From: Chloropicon primus
Taxonomy: Eukaryota; Chlorophyta; Chloropicophyceae; Chloropicales; Chloropicaceae
Direction: 5' to 3'
Length of the DNA: 64,000 bases
Assembly: GCA_023205875.1 (NCBI GenBank)
Contig: CP060757.1
Coordinates: forward strand, 744,001 to 808,000
Shown: positions 1-9,653 of the stretch, one piece after another
Layout of the letters: every line of letters starts with the position of its first letter
How positions within the stretch are numbered: position 1 is the stretch's first letter
Notes under the pieces: model-generated
Seen by the model: only the letters and a program-made list of their open reading frames with translations
Databases searched by the model: none
Told to the model about the DNA's origin: nothing
Translations under genes and position numbers: made by a program

Positions 1-1
1 G

Positions 2-142
2 ATCAAGGGTGAGCAGGGCCTCCTCAACGTCAAGAAGAAGACCCTCGGCGGAACCATCACGAGCAAGGCCGTTGCTCTCAACAAGACGACCGCAGGCGAA
101 TCGGGAGAGACCGAGATGGTCAGCATCAACGTCGATAACTAA
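2..142 (+). CDS. 3' end of an unidentified protein (5' truncated by window edge)
   Basis: The window opens inside an open frame that runs 46 codons to a TAA at 140-142. The fragment is Lys/Thr/Gly-rich (it contains GLLNVKKKTLGG) and ends SINVDN. I do not recognise the family. Codon choice (GC-ending third positions) matches the real genes nearby, which is the main reason to call it coding. An AATAAA-like motif near 264-269 may be its poly(A) signal. Only the C-terminus is present, so no function can be proposed. Confidence 0.5.
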   Translation: MKGEQGLLNVKKKTLGGTITSKAVALNKTTAGESGETEMVSINVDN

Positions 143-333
143 AACACACAAACCAACAACAAGATCTTGCCCTTTCTTGCAATGCTTCTGCTTCTACCTC
201 GAGACGACTTTGAATCCATCCTCTCTTCGTCCTCCCAAACAAGCCCTCCCCCCAAGGGCTTGAAAAATAAATTTCCAATAACCATCATAATCGGAGTGAT
301 CATCGAGGAGAGCCCTGAGGGAGCCAAGGCGCG

Positions 334-1037
334 ATGGTCACAACCAAGCCCTTCCATGTGAAGTGCCCTTATACGAACTTGCTGGTGTGCACGTGCACGC
401 ACGGGGCGACGAGGTTCAAGACTACAAAGGGTGCGTGTCTTGCGCGCGTGTGCGTGCGTGTGTGTGTGTGCTCGGAAGAGATCATCTGTCTCTTGTGTGT
501 TGTTGTGTGTGAGGGAGGAGAGAGCTTGTCTGAGAGGTGCGCTCGCTGCTTGCCCCTCCGGAGAGCCTTGCTGACACCGTTCCTCGTTTCCTTTCGTGAT
601 TTGCAGAGAAGGAGGAGTTCTCGGAACATGCGGAGAAGCTGTGGAAGCTCTACAAGAAGTCGCGCTCGGCGGACTCCGAGTGTTGCACGGTCGTGTCCGC
701 GGAGACCCGGCGGGAACCTCGTCCCCACCCGCTGCTCTTCCGTGGGATGCACGCGAACATCGCCCTCCCGGCTCTCAAGCCGCGGTTTCCCTTGTCGAAC
801 GCGAGGCGGACGCAAGGCTGGACAGTGGCCGAGCTGCGAGAGGCCTTTGGGGACGACGACGTGAGGCTGATCCTGGAGTCTGCCTTCTCACCCAAGCAGT
901 GGAAGCAGATGGCCAAGGTGCAAGGGGGCTTGCCTCAGTCACGGGGCCCTGGTTTTGGGGGTGGCGACCTGGATGAGCTGGCGCAGGTAAGTTGAAGAGC
1001 GAGCGAGGAAGTCTCCTCGAGCTAACCCCCGTAGCCG

Positions 1038-1072
<35 letters not shown>

Positions 1073-1691
1073 GCTGATCGACTTTGAACTCTTGTTTCCG
1101 TGTCACCAGATCATGGGCAACACAAGAATAAGGCTGGAGGACGTGAGGAGGTACCACGCGGTCTCGCGGGAGCAATCAGAGGGGCTCGAGGCGCGGTCTC
1201 TGAAGATGCAAGAAGCGGCGGACGCCTTTGAGGCGGAGGTCAGCAAGGAGCTCCAGGCTGGGGCCAATGAGGGAGAAGGTGCGAGCAAAGCCCTCGGGGG
1301 CGCGGGCGAGGCGGAGGAGGCCCCTGAGGACTCCGTGAGGAGGGTGGACGCCCAGAAAGCGACGCGGCCGAGCGACGCGGCCGCTGCCACCGAGGACGAT
1401 GGCGAGGGGGACAATGACGACAAGACTGGAGGGCGCGGCGACGAGGACGACGACGTCTTGGTTCCCTTCCCGAGGCGGAAGCGAACCAGTAGGTCGAGGA
1501 AGGCGAGGGAGGACTTTGGTGGAATGGTTGCCTTCGCGGCGCAAGAAGAAGAAGGTGGTGACGGTGAGGGCAAGGGGGAGGGGAACAGCCTCGTGAGCGA
1601 CGAGCAGCTCGCCCTGCGGCTCCACGAGGAACTGAACGCCCCTCCAACGAAGCGGTTGAGGTTCGCCCAAGCCGACTGTGGCGCCGAGTAG
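334..1691 (+). CDS. Unrecognised nuclear-type protein, three exons
   Basis: The model is join(334..430, 607..986, 1110..1691), 352 residues. Both introns are GT-AG and the phases agree: G430 joins AG607-608 to make a Glu codon, and the second intron is phase 0. The N-terminal ~160 residues contain several Cys/His (KCPY, CTCTH, ECC) and a compact basic/aromatic segment. The C-terminal half is Ala/Glu-rich and low complexity with basic clusters (RRKRTSRSRK, a likely nuclear localisation signal). It closes with an amphipathic segment, SDEQLALRLHEELN, then PPTKRLRF. I do not recognise a catalytic domain. The acidic/basic make-up suggests a chromatin- or RNA-associated protein, but that is inference. 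AATAAA follows the stop almost directly (1693). Confidence 0.6.
1038..1072 (+). repeat. (GA)n microsatellite in the second intron of the 334-1691 gene
   Basis: A run of about 13 GA units followed by an imperfect GGGAGAGAGG tail lies inside the 123-bp intron 987-1109, upstream of the acceptor at 1109. It is noncoding in the chosen model. Confidence 0.8.
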
Positions 1692-2200
1692 TCAATAAAA
1701 CAAAACAGTGAGCCTCTTTGCGATATCTGTGCGACCACGGGACCCCCTTGGTCCCCGCTTAACTTGCAATTGTTCTTGTTTGTCTTGAAGTGCAAACTTT
1801 CATTGATCTCTGGACTTCGAGAGCCCCCGCCCCACTCCGGTTGGCGTTTTCCAGTCCATGGAGGTACAGCTCGAGGAGTGTCCTCTGAAACATCCATCCA
1901 TCGGTTCAGAAAAAAATTGCCCAGCTGTCCGTAAGATTAGAGCATCTCCCCGAGCCAAGAGTTGCAATAACGCTTTTTTTCTGTGGCGGCGGAGAAAAAG
2001 GACGAGAAGACGAGGACGAGGACGAGAGACCTGTTCAGTTAAGGGCGAGGGACGGACGAAGGGGACGGAGGGACGACGCCAGGGACGGACGAGAGAGGTC
2101 GAGGGCCAGGGGGGTCGCGGTGGGCGGAGCCGCGAAGTGAACTGCCGGGGAAGGGGGGGGCGAGAGAGAGGGAGTCGTTTGGGCCGAGCGTTTGCGAAAT
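1692..2200. other. Intergenic: 3' region of one gene and promoter/5' leader of the next
   Basis: About 500 bases without a convincing ORF. It holds an AATAAA at about 1693 just after the upstream stop and a T-rich stretch at about 1974. A long purine-rich GA/GGA tract (about 1990-2180) on the sense strand runs up to the ATG at 2201. I see no RNA gene. Confidence 0.6.
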
Positions 2201-4024
2201 ATGGATGCAGTCGTGTTGCTTCGAGGGGACGCGTGTATTGGGGAGGTGAAGGTGGTCGTGGAGGACAAGGATGGGAACAACGGGTCGTGTGCGTCTAAGG
2301 AGGAGTGGGTCAAGGTGATTTACGCGGAGACCGGCTTGGGCGACGACGCTCCGGGGAAGGAGGCCTCGGCGAAGGTTGTGTTCCGGGTGCCGGCCTCGGG
2401 TCTGAGCAGCGGCGTGCAGAACCTGCTTGCGGCCCTGAGCGAGGTGAACGAGAAGGTCGAGGCCGACGCGACGGGGGACCAGCCCGCGGCCGCGGGCGTC
2501 TCCCTGACCATCGCCTGCGTCAACAGGTCCCAGAGGGACGAGTTGGTGTCTTGCTTCGGCAACGACATTATGGCCAGCATGGGAGGAGCCGCGGTGGTGA
2601 GCGCTTCCAAGGCGAGCAAGAGGATGGTCCAAAGCATCCGAACGATTGAGAGCGGGATTAAGGAGGCGCTGGGCAGCGAGTCGAGCGTCCAGGACGACGC
2701 GCTCCAGGCAAGGATGGAAGACCTCTTGAGGGTCATCGAGGCCGACACCACCGGAGACTACGCGAACAGGTCGTCCCTGTGCATCGGGGCGGCGTCGATC
2801 GCGACGAGGCTGCTGCAGCTCCTCAAGGGGGAGATGCTCAAGCAGGGCGACGCGGAGGACGCGAAGGGCGCCGAGCTCATGACCGCGGAGGACGTGAGCG
2901 CTCTGGTTCAGAAGGAATTTCTCGCCGACGAGTTCAGCGATGGCTTCAAGAGGGTGTTGATGGTCTCGGAGGCGTGCAGAGCGGATGGCGCGGCAGGAGT
3001 CACCGCGGCTGAGGTGATCGTCGTCTTCGTGGCCCTGATGACGATTCTCGAAGCGGTTCTCAAGATCGAGAAGAAGACGGTGGAGGACTTTACCAAGGGC
3101 ATCGTTCTGCCCGACGGAGTCCCACAAAGCATTCAGGGCCCCAAGTCCAGCGGCGGATTCGACAACCAGCTTCAAGGCATCTCTGGCGTCAGGGAGGGAG
3201 ACTGGATCTGCTCCCAGTGTGGGGACTTCCAGTTTGCGAGAAACTTCAAGTGCAGGAGGTGCGGGGCTCGAAAGCCGGGCCAGTCCTCATACGATTCGAG
3301 GATGTCCCAAGGAGACTGGGAGTGCCCGGAGTGCAACGACTACCAGTTTGCCAGGAACACCCACTGCAGGAGATGCGGCGCCCCCAAGCCCGGTGATGGC
3401 GGCGGCATGTTCGGAGGAGGAGGAGGAGGAAGAGGAGGAGCGGAGGACCACGAACACTTTGGCAGCAGAGGAGGCGGCAGGGGCGGGGGCTTCGGCTCCG
3501 GCGGGTGGGGCTCCGGAGGCGGGGGTAGGAGCGGAGGAGGCAAGCCAGGAGACTGGGAGTGCCCGGAGTGCAACGACTACCAGTTTGCCAGGAACACCCA
3601 CTGCAGGAGGTGCGGCGCCCCCAAGCCCGGCGAGAGCGGAGGCATGTTCGGAGGAGGAGGCGGGGGAGGAGGCGGGGGCTTCGGCTCCGGCGGGTGGGGC
3701 TCCGGAGGCGGGGGCAGGAGCGGAGGAGGCAAGCCAGGAGACTGGGAGTGCCCGGAGTGCAACGACTATCAGTTTGCCAGGAACACCCACTGCAGGAGGT
3801 GCGGCGCCCCCAAGCCCGGCGAGAGCGGCGGCATGTTCGGAGGAGGAGGAGGAGGAAGAGGAGGAGCGGGGGACCACGAACACTTTGGCGGCGGCAGGCA
3901 GGGTGGCTTCAGCTCCGGGGGTTGGAGCTCTGGAGGCAAGCCTGGCGACTGGGAGTGTCCTAACTGCGGCGATTATCAGTTTGCGAGGAACACTCACTGC
4001 AGGAGGTGCGGGTGCCCTCGATAA
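2201..4024 (+). CDS. RNA-binding protein with five RanBP2-type zinc fingers
   Basis: 607 residues from ATG 2201; an in-frame TTG nine bases upstream is not needed. Residues 1-330 are a helical region with no family I recognise. Five RanBP2-type zinc fingers follow, starting near residues 333, 371, 450, 513 and 582. Each has the pattern GDWxCxxC...F(A)RN..C.RCG. Fingers 2-4 are identical at the protein level. Long Gly/Arg linkers (GGGGGGRGG) separate them. This finger type, with the W, the FxRN and the basic residues, is the single-stranded-RNA-reading class seen in ZRANB2 and FUS-family proteins. The likely role is therefore RNA binding in the nucleus or in granules. The fingers plus RGG linkers suggest phase-separating behaviour, which is inference. 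AATAAA occurs about 40 bases after the stop. Confidence 0.8.
   Translation: MDAVVLLRGDACIGEVKVVVEDKDGNNGSCASKEEWVKVIYAETGLGDDAPGKEASAKVVFRVPASGLSSGVQNLLAALSEVNEKVEADATGDQPAAAGVSLTIACVNRSQRDELVSCFGNDIMASMGGAAVVSASKASKRMVQSIRTIESGIKEALGSESSVQDDALQARMEDLLRVIEADTTGDYANRSSLCIGAASIATRLLQLLKGEMLKQGDAEDAKGAELMTAEDVSALVQKEFLADEFSDGFKRVLMVSEACRADGAAGVTAAEVIVVFVALMTILEAVLKIEKKTVEDFTKGIVLPDGVPQSIQGPKSSGGFDNQLQGISGVREGDWICSQCGDFQFARNFKCRRCGARKPGQSSYDSRMSQGDWECPECNDYQFARNTHCRRCGAPKPGDGGGMFGGGGGGRGGAEDHEHFGSRGGGRGGGFGSGGWGSGGGGRSGGGKPGDWECPECNDYQFARNTHCRRCGAPKPGESGGMFGGGGGGGGGGFGSGGWGSGGGGRSGGGKPGDWECPECNDYQFARNTHCRRCGAPKPGESGGMFGGGGGGRGGAGDHEHFGGGRQGGFSSGGWSSGGKPGDWECPNCGDYQFARNTHCRRCGCPR
3311..4016 (+). 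repeat. Tandem in-gene repeats encoding zinc finger plus Gly-rich linker
   Basis: The DNA encoding the finger is almost identical at 3311, 3548 and 3737, with a more diverged copy at 3944. The intervening GGAGGAGGA-type linker DNA is also repeated, in units of roughly 190-240 bp. Synonymous sites are largely preserved between units, so the expansion is recent or has been homogenised. Confidence 0.85.
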
Positions 4025-4391
4025 GCAAGCCACTAAACAAGCTAAGGCCACCTTCTTAGTGAAATAAAAATCCGAAGACAACACGAAACAGTAACACACA
4101 CGCACGATATCGCCCCTCAACCTCACCTCCCCCCACCCCTCTTCCTCGCCTCTCTTGGAGGACGACAGAGATTCTCCGCGCTCAAAGAGAAAATTAGAGA
4201 GGGATCACGGACGCGGTCTTTTAACCTCCTAGTGGCAGTTACGCGAGGAGACGACCTTGGTTGGGTGGAGGAGGGAAACGATCGTTTGGGAGCAGTCACC
4301 GCGTGTCCCTATGGGCGTGGCGAAGGCCGACCTGAGTTGTTTTGTCGTGTCCTTTTAAGCGCGCGGTAGGCGAGAGAAGAAGGGAGCGATT
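4025..4391. other. Intergenic region upstream of the receptor cyclase gene
   Basis: 367 bases. AATAAA (about 4063) belongs to the upstream gene. The remainder is a mixed-composition promoter and leader of the gene starting at 4392. I see no RNA gene or clear TATA box. Confidence 0.5.
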
Positions 4392-7300
4392 ATGACAAGG
4401 ACAACCGCTCCTGCTGCGGAGACGGGTCGTCGGGTCAACGAGGTGCTGCTTTGCTTTCCTGTCGCGCTCCTCGTCACTCTCGCGGCTGGCGCGGCGTTGG
4501 GGGTCGCGGCCCAGGGGACGGACGAGATAGGCGCTGACCTGAAGGGGGTCGACTGCGGTGGGACGGCGGAAGTGCAAGACGTTCTCGATTTTCTGAGCCG
4601 AGGGGGAGGGAACGGGAGCGGCCTCGTGGCCAAGGGTAATTCGTCCGCGGCGGTGGATGGGCTGGGAGGCGGTGCGAGCGAGTGGACACTGGCGGACTTG
4701 TGCGGCCTGGGCGGTGTCGTCTGCCTGGAGCAATGCACGGAGCAATTCGGGAGAACCCTCCTCGAACCCTTGTGCACCCTGGGCAACGGCACCCTGGGCC
4801 CCGAGGTTTCGTGGAGTGACGACGAGGACTTGGCGTCCCTGCTGGGGGGCAGCACCAGCCCTGCCCTGGCTCTCGTTTCGTACTGCGTCACCCAGTTGAA
4901 TTTTGCGGACAGGGGTTGGGAGGGAAGTCTGAAGAGCTTGCGCAGCCTTCGGAATCTCGAGGTCTTGAACCTCACGAAGAACGCGATCACGGGAACGGTG
5001 CAAGACCTGAGCTCCATGAAGAAGCTCGAGAAGCTGGACTTGGGATACAACAGGATCGAGGGCAACTTCAGTGGATTTGCGAACCCTGCGCTCAAGTACT
5101 TTTATGGAGGGAACAACTTGTTCAGAGGCACCTTGGCTGGGTTGGAGGGGCTCCGGAGCTTGGAGGTTTTGGACCTGAGTTTCAACGAGATTGAGGGAAC
5201 GATGGATTCCCTCGAGACCATGAGCCAGCTGAAGAATGCGCTGCTGTCGCACAACCAGCTTACGGGGAGCATTAATGTGATACAGAACATGACAGAGCTC
5301 CTCGTGCTGAACGTAGTGGACAACAGGCTGAGCGGGGCATTGCCCCAGTTCGGGGTGTTTGACAACGTGGTCGTGCTCTCGCTGAGCTACAACAACTTCA
5401 CGCGAGTCGGGAATGCTCTGGAGACTATGAAGAACATACAGCTCTTGGATTTGTCTGCGAACCAGTTCGATGACAACATCAACGACGTTCTCTCCATCTC
5501 GAGCGTATGGATGGGGCGAATGGATTTGAGGGTAAACAACTTCAGAGGCGTCATGAATCCTGACGCCTTGCAGCACCTCCCAAACCTCGAGATGTTCTTC
5601 GTCCAGGACAATCCAAAGCTTCAAGGGAGGCTTCTGCCCAACTTTGAGAACTTCGAGCAGATGCTGGTGAGCACGAACGATCAGCTGATTTATTACACGG
5701 TGGACGAAGACTTCTTCAGAGCCATAGAGACGACAGACAGCAATTACTTCCAGATCAACACTGGCTTTATTTCCTTGGAGCCAACATGCAACGAGGTGCA
5801 CCAGTCCCTGGCAATCAACGAGAATGACGACAAGGAGGCGGAATTCTACGTGGAGATTCCAGAGGAGGTCGATCAGATCTACTTCTGCTTTGCGACGCCC
5901 AGAGGGAAGTTCTTGATCGACCCTGTGACTCAGACCCCCCTGGAGTTCAATGTCACTTTCAATGCAAATGCTGTAGCATGTGGAGTACCAGTTCAACAGC
6001 AAGGTCAGTCAAAGGGAGGCACCACGAGTGGAGATGGAAGGTTTATTCCTGTTGCTCTGCCGGTTGCGACGTGCAACAAGAAAGATGCCGAAAATTTCAT
6101 CAACGAGGCCATCAGGCTGAGCATGTACACCGTGGGCCAATATGCAGATGGTTCGAGCAGGGGCAAAATTCAGCAGTTTGCTTTTGGGATCAACATTCAG
6201 GAGGACACGAGCCAGCCCCTTGGCTCAGGAGGAAAGCTGGCTGCTTACATTTCGATGATCGTCCTGTTCAGCGTAATCGCTTTTGTCTTGGCAGGATTCG
6301 TGTGGATGACAGTCGCCATGTACCTCAGCTTCCAAAAGTCCCAGAAGTACAGCAAGATGAAGAAGAGCGCAGAGAGTGCTTTTGTGAAGTCGAGGAAAGA
6401 GGCGAGGCTGCAGATGGACAAAGACAGCTGTATAGTCTTCACAGACATCCAGAATTCCACTGTCCTGCGCGATGCTTCGTCCCAGCTGTACAATGAGATC
6501 ATCCTCGTCCACGATGGAATCATTCGGAAGCTCACCGCAAAGTTGGGAGGTTTGGAGTTAGCCACAGAAGGAGACGGGTTCGTGCTCTGGTTCGAAAACG
6601 TCGCACACGGAACGCTGTTCTGCATGGAGTTGCAGGAGGAGCTCATGCAGTGCTCCTGGGACCGCAAAATCACCAAGCTCTGCAACAAGGCGTACGAGGA
6701 GAGTCACGATGGGGCGAGCACGAGGTTCGCGAGCAAGGGCTCTATGCGCTCACCGCACCACTCGAACCATTCAAACATTTCCTTCAACTCGGACGCGCCC
6801 ACCCTGTACAAGAGGTTTCAGAACAAGTACTTCAAGCTCCTGTTCAGAGCGAAGAAGGAGAAGTGCTTCAATGGCCCAAGAGTCCGCTGCGGTGTGCACG
6901 TGATACGGTCGGGGATGAACACCATCGAGAATCAGGCTCTCGGGGTGTACTCCTTTTCTGGACCAGACTTTGAGATTGGACGCATGGTGTGTGACATCGG
7001 GCACGGCGGGCAGGTGCTTGTGACCGGGCAGGCCCAAGGAATTATCCTTGAGAACCTGAACGCGACTCAATTTCCCCAAATATGGCACTGGGGCGGGTAC
7101 ACGTTCGATGACGACGAGGACAAGGACATTCACCACATCTACGAAATCGCCCCGTCTCACGGAGTGCTCAAGATGAGGAACTTCGAGAGTCTCAGGGGCC
7201 ACATCCAGCTCGCGTATCCTCCAGGTGTCAACATCACGAGCAGAAGCCTTCCCCTGGAAGACGCGATCATCGTGTGCGCGACCGTGAAGGATCCGAACAT

Positions 7301-9107
7301 GACCAAAGCAGCCTACGACATCGCAGACGGTCTCATCTCTGACATGCAGCAGAGGTTTTGGGGCTGGAGGGTCATGCCTGATGACATGGTGAAGACCCCC
7401 ACGAAGCCAGGTGGCGGGAGAGGGAAGGCGTTCGCCCGCCTGGGGAGGGTCTCCATGCGTAGCACAGGCCAGGAGGAGTTGGGTGCTTCGCCCACCGGTG
7501 AAGTCATATCGCCGGCGTCCACCGGCGCGTTCCCCTCGAACAACAGCGTGCTGGAAAAGGCCATGCCCTTCCGGTTCCAGGAAGTCTCTTTCGAGGAGCA
7601 CGAGATGTCGAAACGGTGGTTCTTCGCTTTCGCCAAGCCAGAGGATGCCCTGCGGTTTGCGCTGTGCTGCCAGCTGGAGCTCGTGTACGCGAACTGGCCA
7701 AAAAGCATAAAGAGCAGGTTCAAGAAGCAGGTTACGGCAGAGAAGGCGCCCCTGTGGCAGGGCTTGCCCGTGGCCTTTGCAATCCACGTCTGCAAGTCTC
7801 CGAATTTCGACCAGAGGAGGCACTTGGAGCTGATGCCCATCAGTTCCTTCCGCATGAAGCCTCCGTCGAAGAAGAATTTGACGTTATGCAATCCGAGCAG
7901 GAGGAACATCTTGTACACCACTCGAGACACCGTTAGGGCGACCATGAGCATCCTCGACAGCGTTGCCCTGGACGGGCAGGTCGTCGTGACGACGGATCTG
8001 ATCCAGAGCATGACCCTCCCCATCGCGAGCGTGGGGGATCCCGTCGTCGAGCACTTGGGCCGGGTCGCGGTGAAGGACTTCAAGAGCTCCGTGGATGTCT
8101 ACCAGGTCCTTCCCGTGGAGCTCGCGGCCCGGAGGTTTCCCACGCTCTCGGAGGCCTTGAGCACGGGCCACCTCCTGTCCGTGGGCGCCAGGTGCGCCCC
8201 GAAGCCCAAGGTCGGCCTCGCCTTCGTCTTCATGTACACCGTGGTCTCGAGCGAGACCCAGGACAACGAGGGGAACAACGCCTTCTCGTCGGATTCCATC
8301 TTCGACGGGGACCAGCTGCAAGTCCTTCTCACCAGGTTCTCCGGGTACCTGGTGGACGAGGTCAGCATGAGCAACATGGTCTTCGCCTTTGAGGACGTGA
8401 GCGGGGCCGTCTGCTTCTGCGCCACGATCCAGAAGTCCCTGGCCATCTTCAAGCTGAGGCTCAAGGACTCGCTGTGGGAGGAGGACGGGGTCCAGGGCGA
8501 CAGGTCCTTCGAGCTGAGCGAGGGCGCGCCCCAGGACGCCGTGGACGCGGTCAACCTGCTCAAGAGCAACCACGACGTCAACAAGACCCTCAAGTTCGGG
8601 ATCGCCTCGATCGAGACCCAGGCGGAGGTCCACGACGTGTACCTCGGGATAGACTCCACGACCGGGCGCAGGAGGTACGGCACCCCCGTGCTGAACATGG
8701 CCGCAAGGGTGGCCAAGAGCGCCCGCACGGGGCAGATCCTCATGGTGGGGAGGAACCCCACCAAGAGGTTCTGGGACAGCCGCAAGGTCGGCGAGCTGGA
8801 GGACTCGGTCGGGGGGGTCCAGATCCTGCAGCACGGCTACTACAAGCTCCGGGGCTTCGGGGAGAAGCCCAGGTTCATCTACGAGGTGCGGTCCTCGATG
8901 GTCGCGACCTGCTCCCTCCTGGACCTCAGCCAGGCGGACCACGTCCTCAACTCGGACGACATCGAGGCCGTGTCCTCGCAGCGGTCCTACCTGTCGGGCT
9001 CCGAGGGGGCTCTGAGCATCGATAAGGTCGCCAGCACCGCGAGGACGGGGTCCAGGAGGAAGAAGAGGAGGGACGGGGGCCGGGGAGTCCGAGGAGGAGG
9101 GCGGTAG
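4392..9107 (+). CDS. Receptor-type adenylate/guanylate cyclase: extracellular LRRs, one TM, three cyclase-homology domains
   Basis: 1571 residues in a single exon. There is an N-terminal hydrophobic segment (about residues 18-37), then a Cys-containing ectodomain with about ten leucine-rich repeats (about 170-420; repeated LEVLDLSxN-type units). One transmembrane helix lies at about 616-645. The cytoplasmic part has three regions alignable to class III cyclase domains. The first (about 676-890) has both metal-binding Asp residues (Asp685 in VFTDIQ, Asp728 in TEGDGF). At the transition-state Asn and Arg positions, however, it has Glu861 and Met865. The second (about 950-1265) lacks all of these. 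The third (about 1275-1500) lacks the metal Asps but has the catalytic Asn1435 and Arg1439 in LNMAAR. An active site shared by domains 1 and 3 would mirror the C1/C2 halves of animal membrane cyclases. Substrate (ATP or GTP) is not assignable by eye. The basic tail is low complexity. Confidence 0.88.
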   Translation: MTRTTAPAAETGRRVNEVLLCFPVALLVTLAAGAALGVAAQGTDEIGADLKGVDCGGTAEVQDVLDFLSRGGGNGSGLVAKGNSSAAVDGLGGGASEWTLADLCGLGGVVCLEQCTEQFGRTLLEPLCTLGNGTLGPEVSWSDDEDLASLLGGSTSPALALVSYCVTQLNFADRGWEGSLKSLRSLRNLEVLNLTKNAITGTVQDLSSMKKLEKLDLGYNRIEGNFSGFANPALKYFYGGNNLFRGTLAGLEGLRSLEVLDLSFNEIEGTMDSLETMSQLKNALLSHNQLTGSINVIQNMTELLVLNVVDNRLSGALPQFGVFDNVVVLSLSYNNFTRVGNALETMKNIQLLDLSANQFDDNINDVLSISSVWMGRMDLRVNNFRGVMNPDALQHLPNLEMFFVQDNPKLQGRLLPNFENFEQMLVSTNDQLIYYTVDEDFFRAIETTDSNYFQINTGFISLEPTCNEVHQSLAINENDDKEAEFYVEIPEEVDQIYFCFATPRGKFLIDPVTQTPLEFNVTFNANAVACGVPVQQQGQSKGGTTSGDGRFIPVALPVATCNKKDAENFINEAIRLSMYTVGQYADGSSRGKIQQFAFGINIQEDTSQPLGSGGKLAAYISMIVLFSVIAFVLAGFVWMTVAMYLSFQKSQKYSKMKKSAESAFVKSRKEARLQMDKDSCIVFTDIQNSTVLRDASSQLYNEIILVHDGIIRKLTAKLGGLELATEGDGFVLWFENVAHGTLFCMELQEELMQCSWDRKITKLCNKAYEESHDGASTRFASKGSMRSPHHSNHSNISFNSDAPTLYKRFQNKYFKLLFRAKKEKCFNGPRVRCGVHVIRSGMNTIENQALGVYSFSGPDFEIGRMVCDIGHGGQVLVTGQAQGIILENLNATQFPQIWHWGGYTFDDDEDKDIHHIYEIAPSHGVLKMRNFESLRGHIQLAYPPGVNITSRSLPLEDAIIVCATVKDPNMTKAAYDIADGLISDMQQRFWGWRVMPDDMVKTPTKPGGGRGKAFARLGRVSMRSTGQEELGASPTGEVISPASTGAFPSNNSVLEKAMPFRFQEVSFEEHEMSKRWFFAFAKPEDALRFALCCQLELVYANWPKSIKSRFKKQVTAEKAPLWQGLPVAFAIHVCKSPNFDQRRHLELMPISSFRMKPPSKKNLTLCNPSRRNILYTTRDTVRATMSILDSVALDGQVVVTTDLIQSMTLPIASVGDPVVEHLGRVAVKDFKSSVDVYQVLPVELAARRFPTLSEALSTGHLLSVGARCAPKPKVGLAFVFMYTVVSSETQDNEGNNAFSSDSIFDGDQLQVLLTRFSGYLVDEVSMSNMVFAFEDVSGAVCFCATIQKSLAIFKLRLKDSLWEEDGVQGDRSFELSEGAPQDAVDAVNLLKSNHDVNKTLKFGIASIETQAEVHDVYLGIDSTTGRRRYGTPVLNMAARVAKSARTGQILMVGRNPTKRFWDSRKVGELEDSVGGVQILQHGYYKLRGFGEKPRFIYEVRSSMVATCSLLDLSQADHVLNSDDIEAVSSQRSYLSGSEGALSIDKVASTARTGSRRKKRRDGGRGVRGGGR

Positions 9108-9653
9108 CAGCCGCTGCAGTCGTGCTTTTTTCTGGTTTTGGGGGAAGGGGAGTTGCAGCAGCCAGCGTGTGGCGCAGCGTGTCGAGGAGAGCAAGTAAGA
9201 GAGAAGGACGTTTCTCCTTGTGTGTTCTATTTTTTTTTCCGCTCTTTTTCACGTCCCAGAGTTAAACCTAATGAATCGTTCGGCATTCATTCTATCCTCG
9301 AACCCCTGCCTCATTCCCATCCAATTCTCCTGCTCATTCTTGGACGCCTGCGCGCCTTAAATGTTTGAACATTTGAGAACAACATGAGAACGAGGGATCC
9401 GCTCAACCACACACTCGCGGTCAACAAAGCGCGGGAAAAGAATTGGTCAACGCCGCCAGACGAGACGAGAGACGAGAGACTTCCTTCCTCGACGCCGACG
9501 ACGGTTGGTTTTGTTGCCTGAGACTGACGCACCCACGTCGGGCGCGCCATCCGTTACGACTGACGCGACGCGCGCGCCCGCCGTAACGGTAACGCCACAG
9601 GGAGAGATTCCGCGCGCTCGCGGGGTGTTTCTTCGGTTGTGAGGACGACGACG
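9108..9653. other. Intergenic region, 546 bp
   Basis: T-rich 3' region of the cyclase gene (about 9225-9250), a short palindrome around 9359-9375 (AAATGTTTGAACATTTG), GAC/GAGAC-rich repeats near 9455-9482 and a GC-rich leader before the ATG at 9654. I see no RNA gene. Confidence 0.5.
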
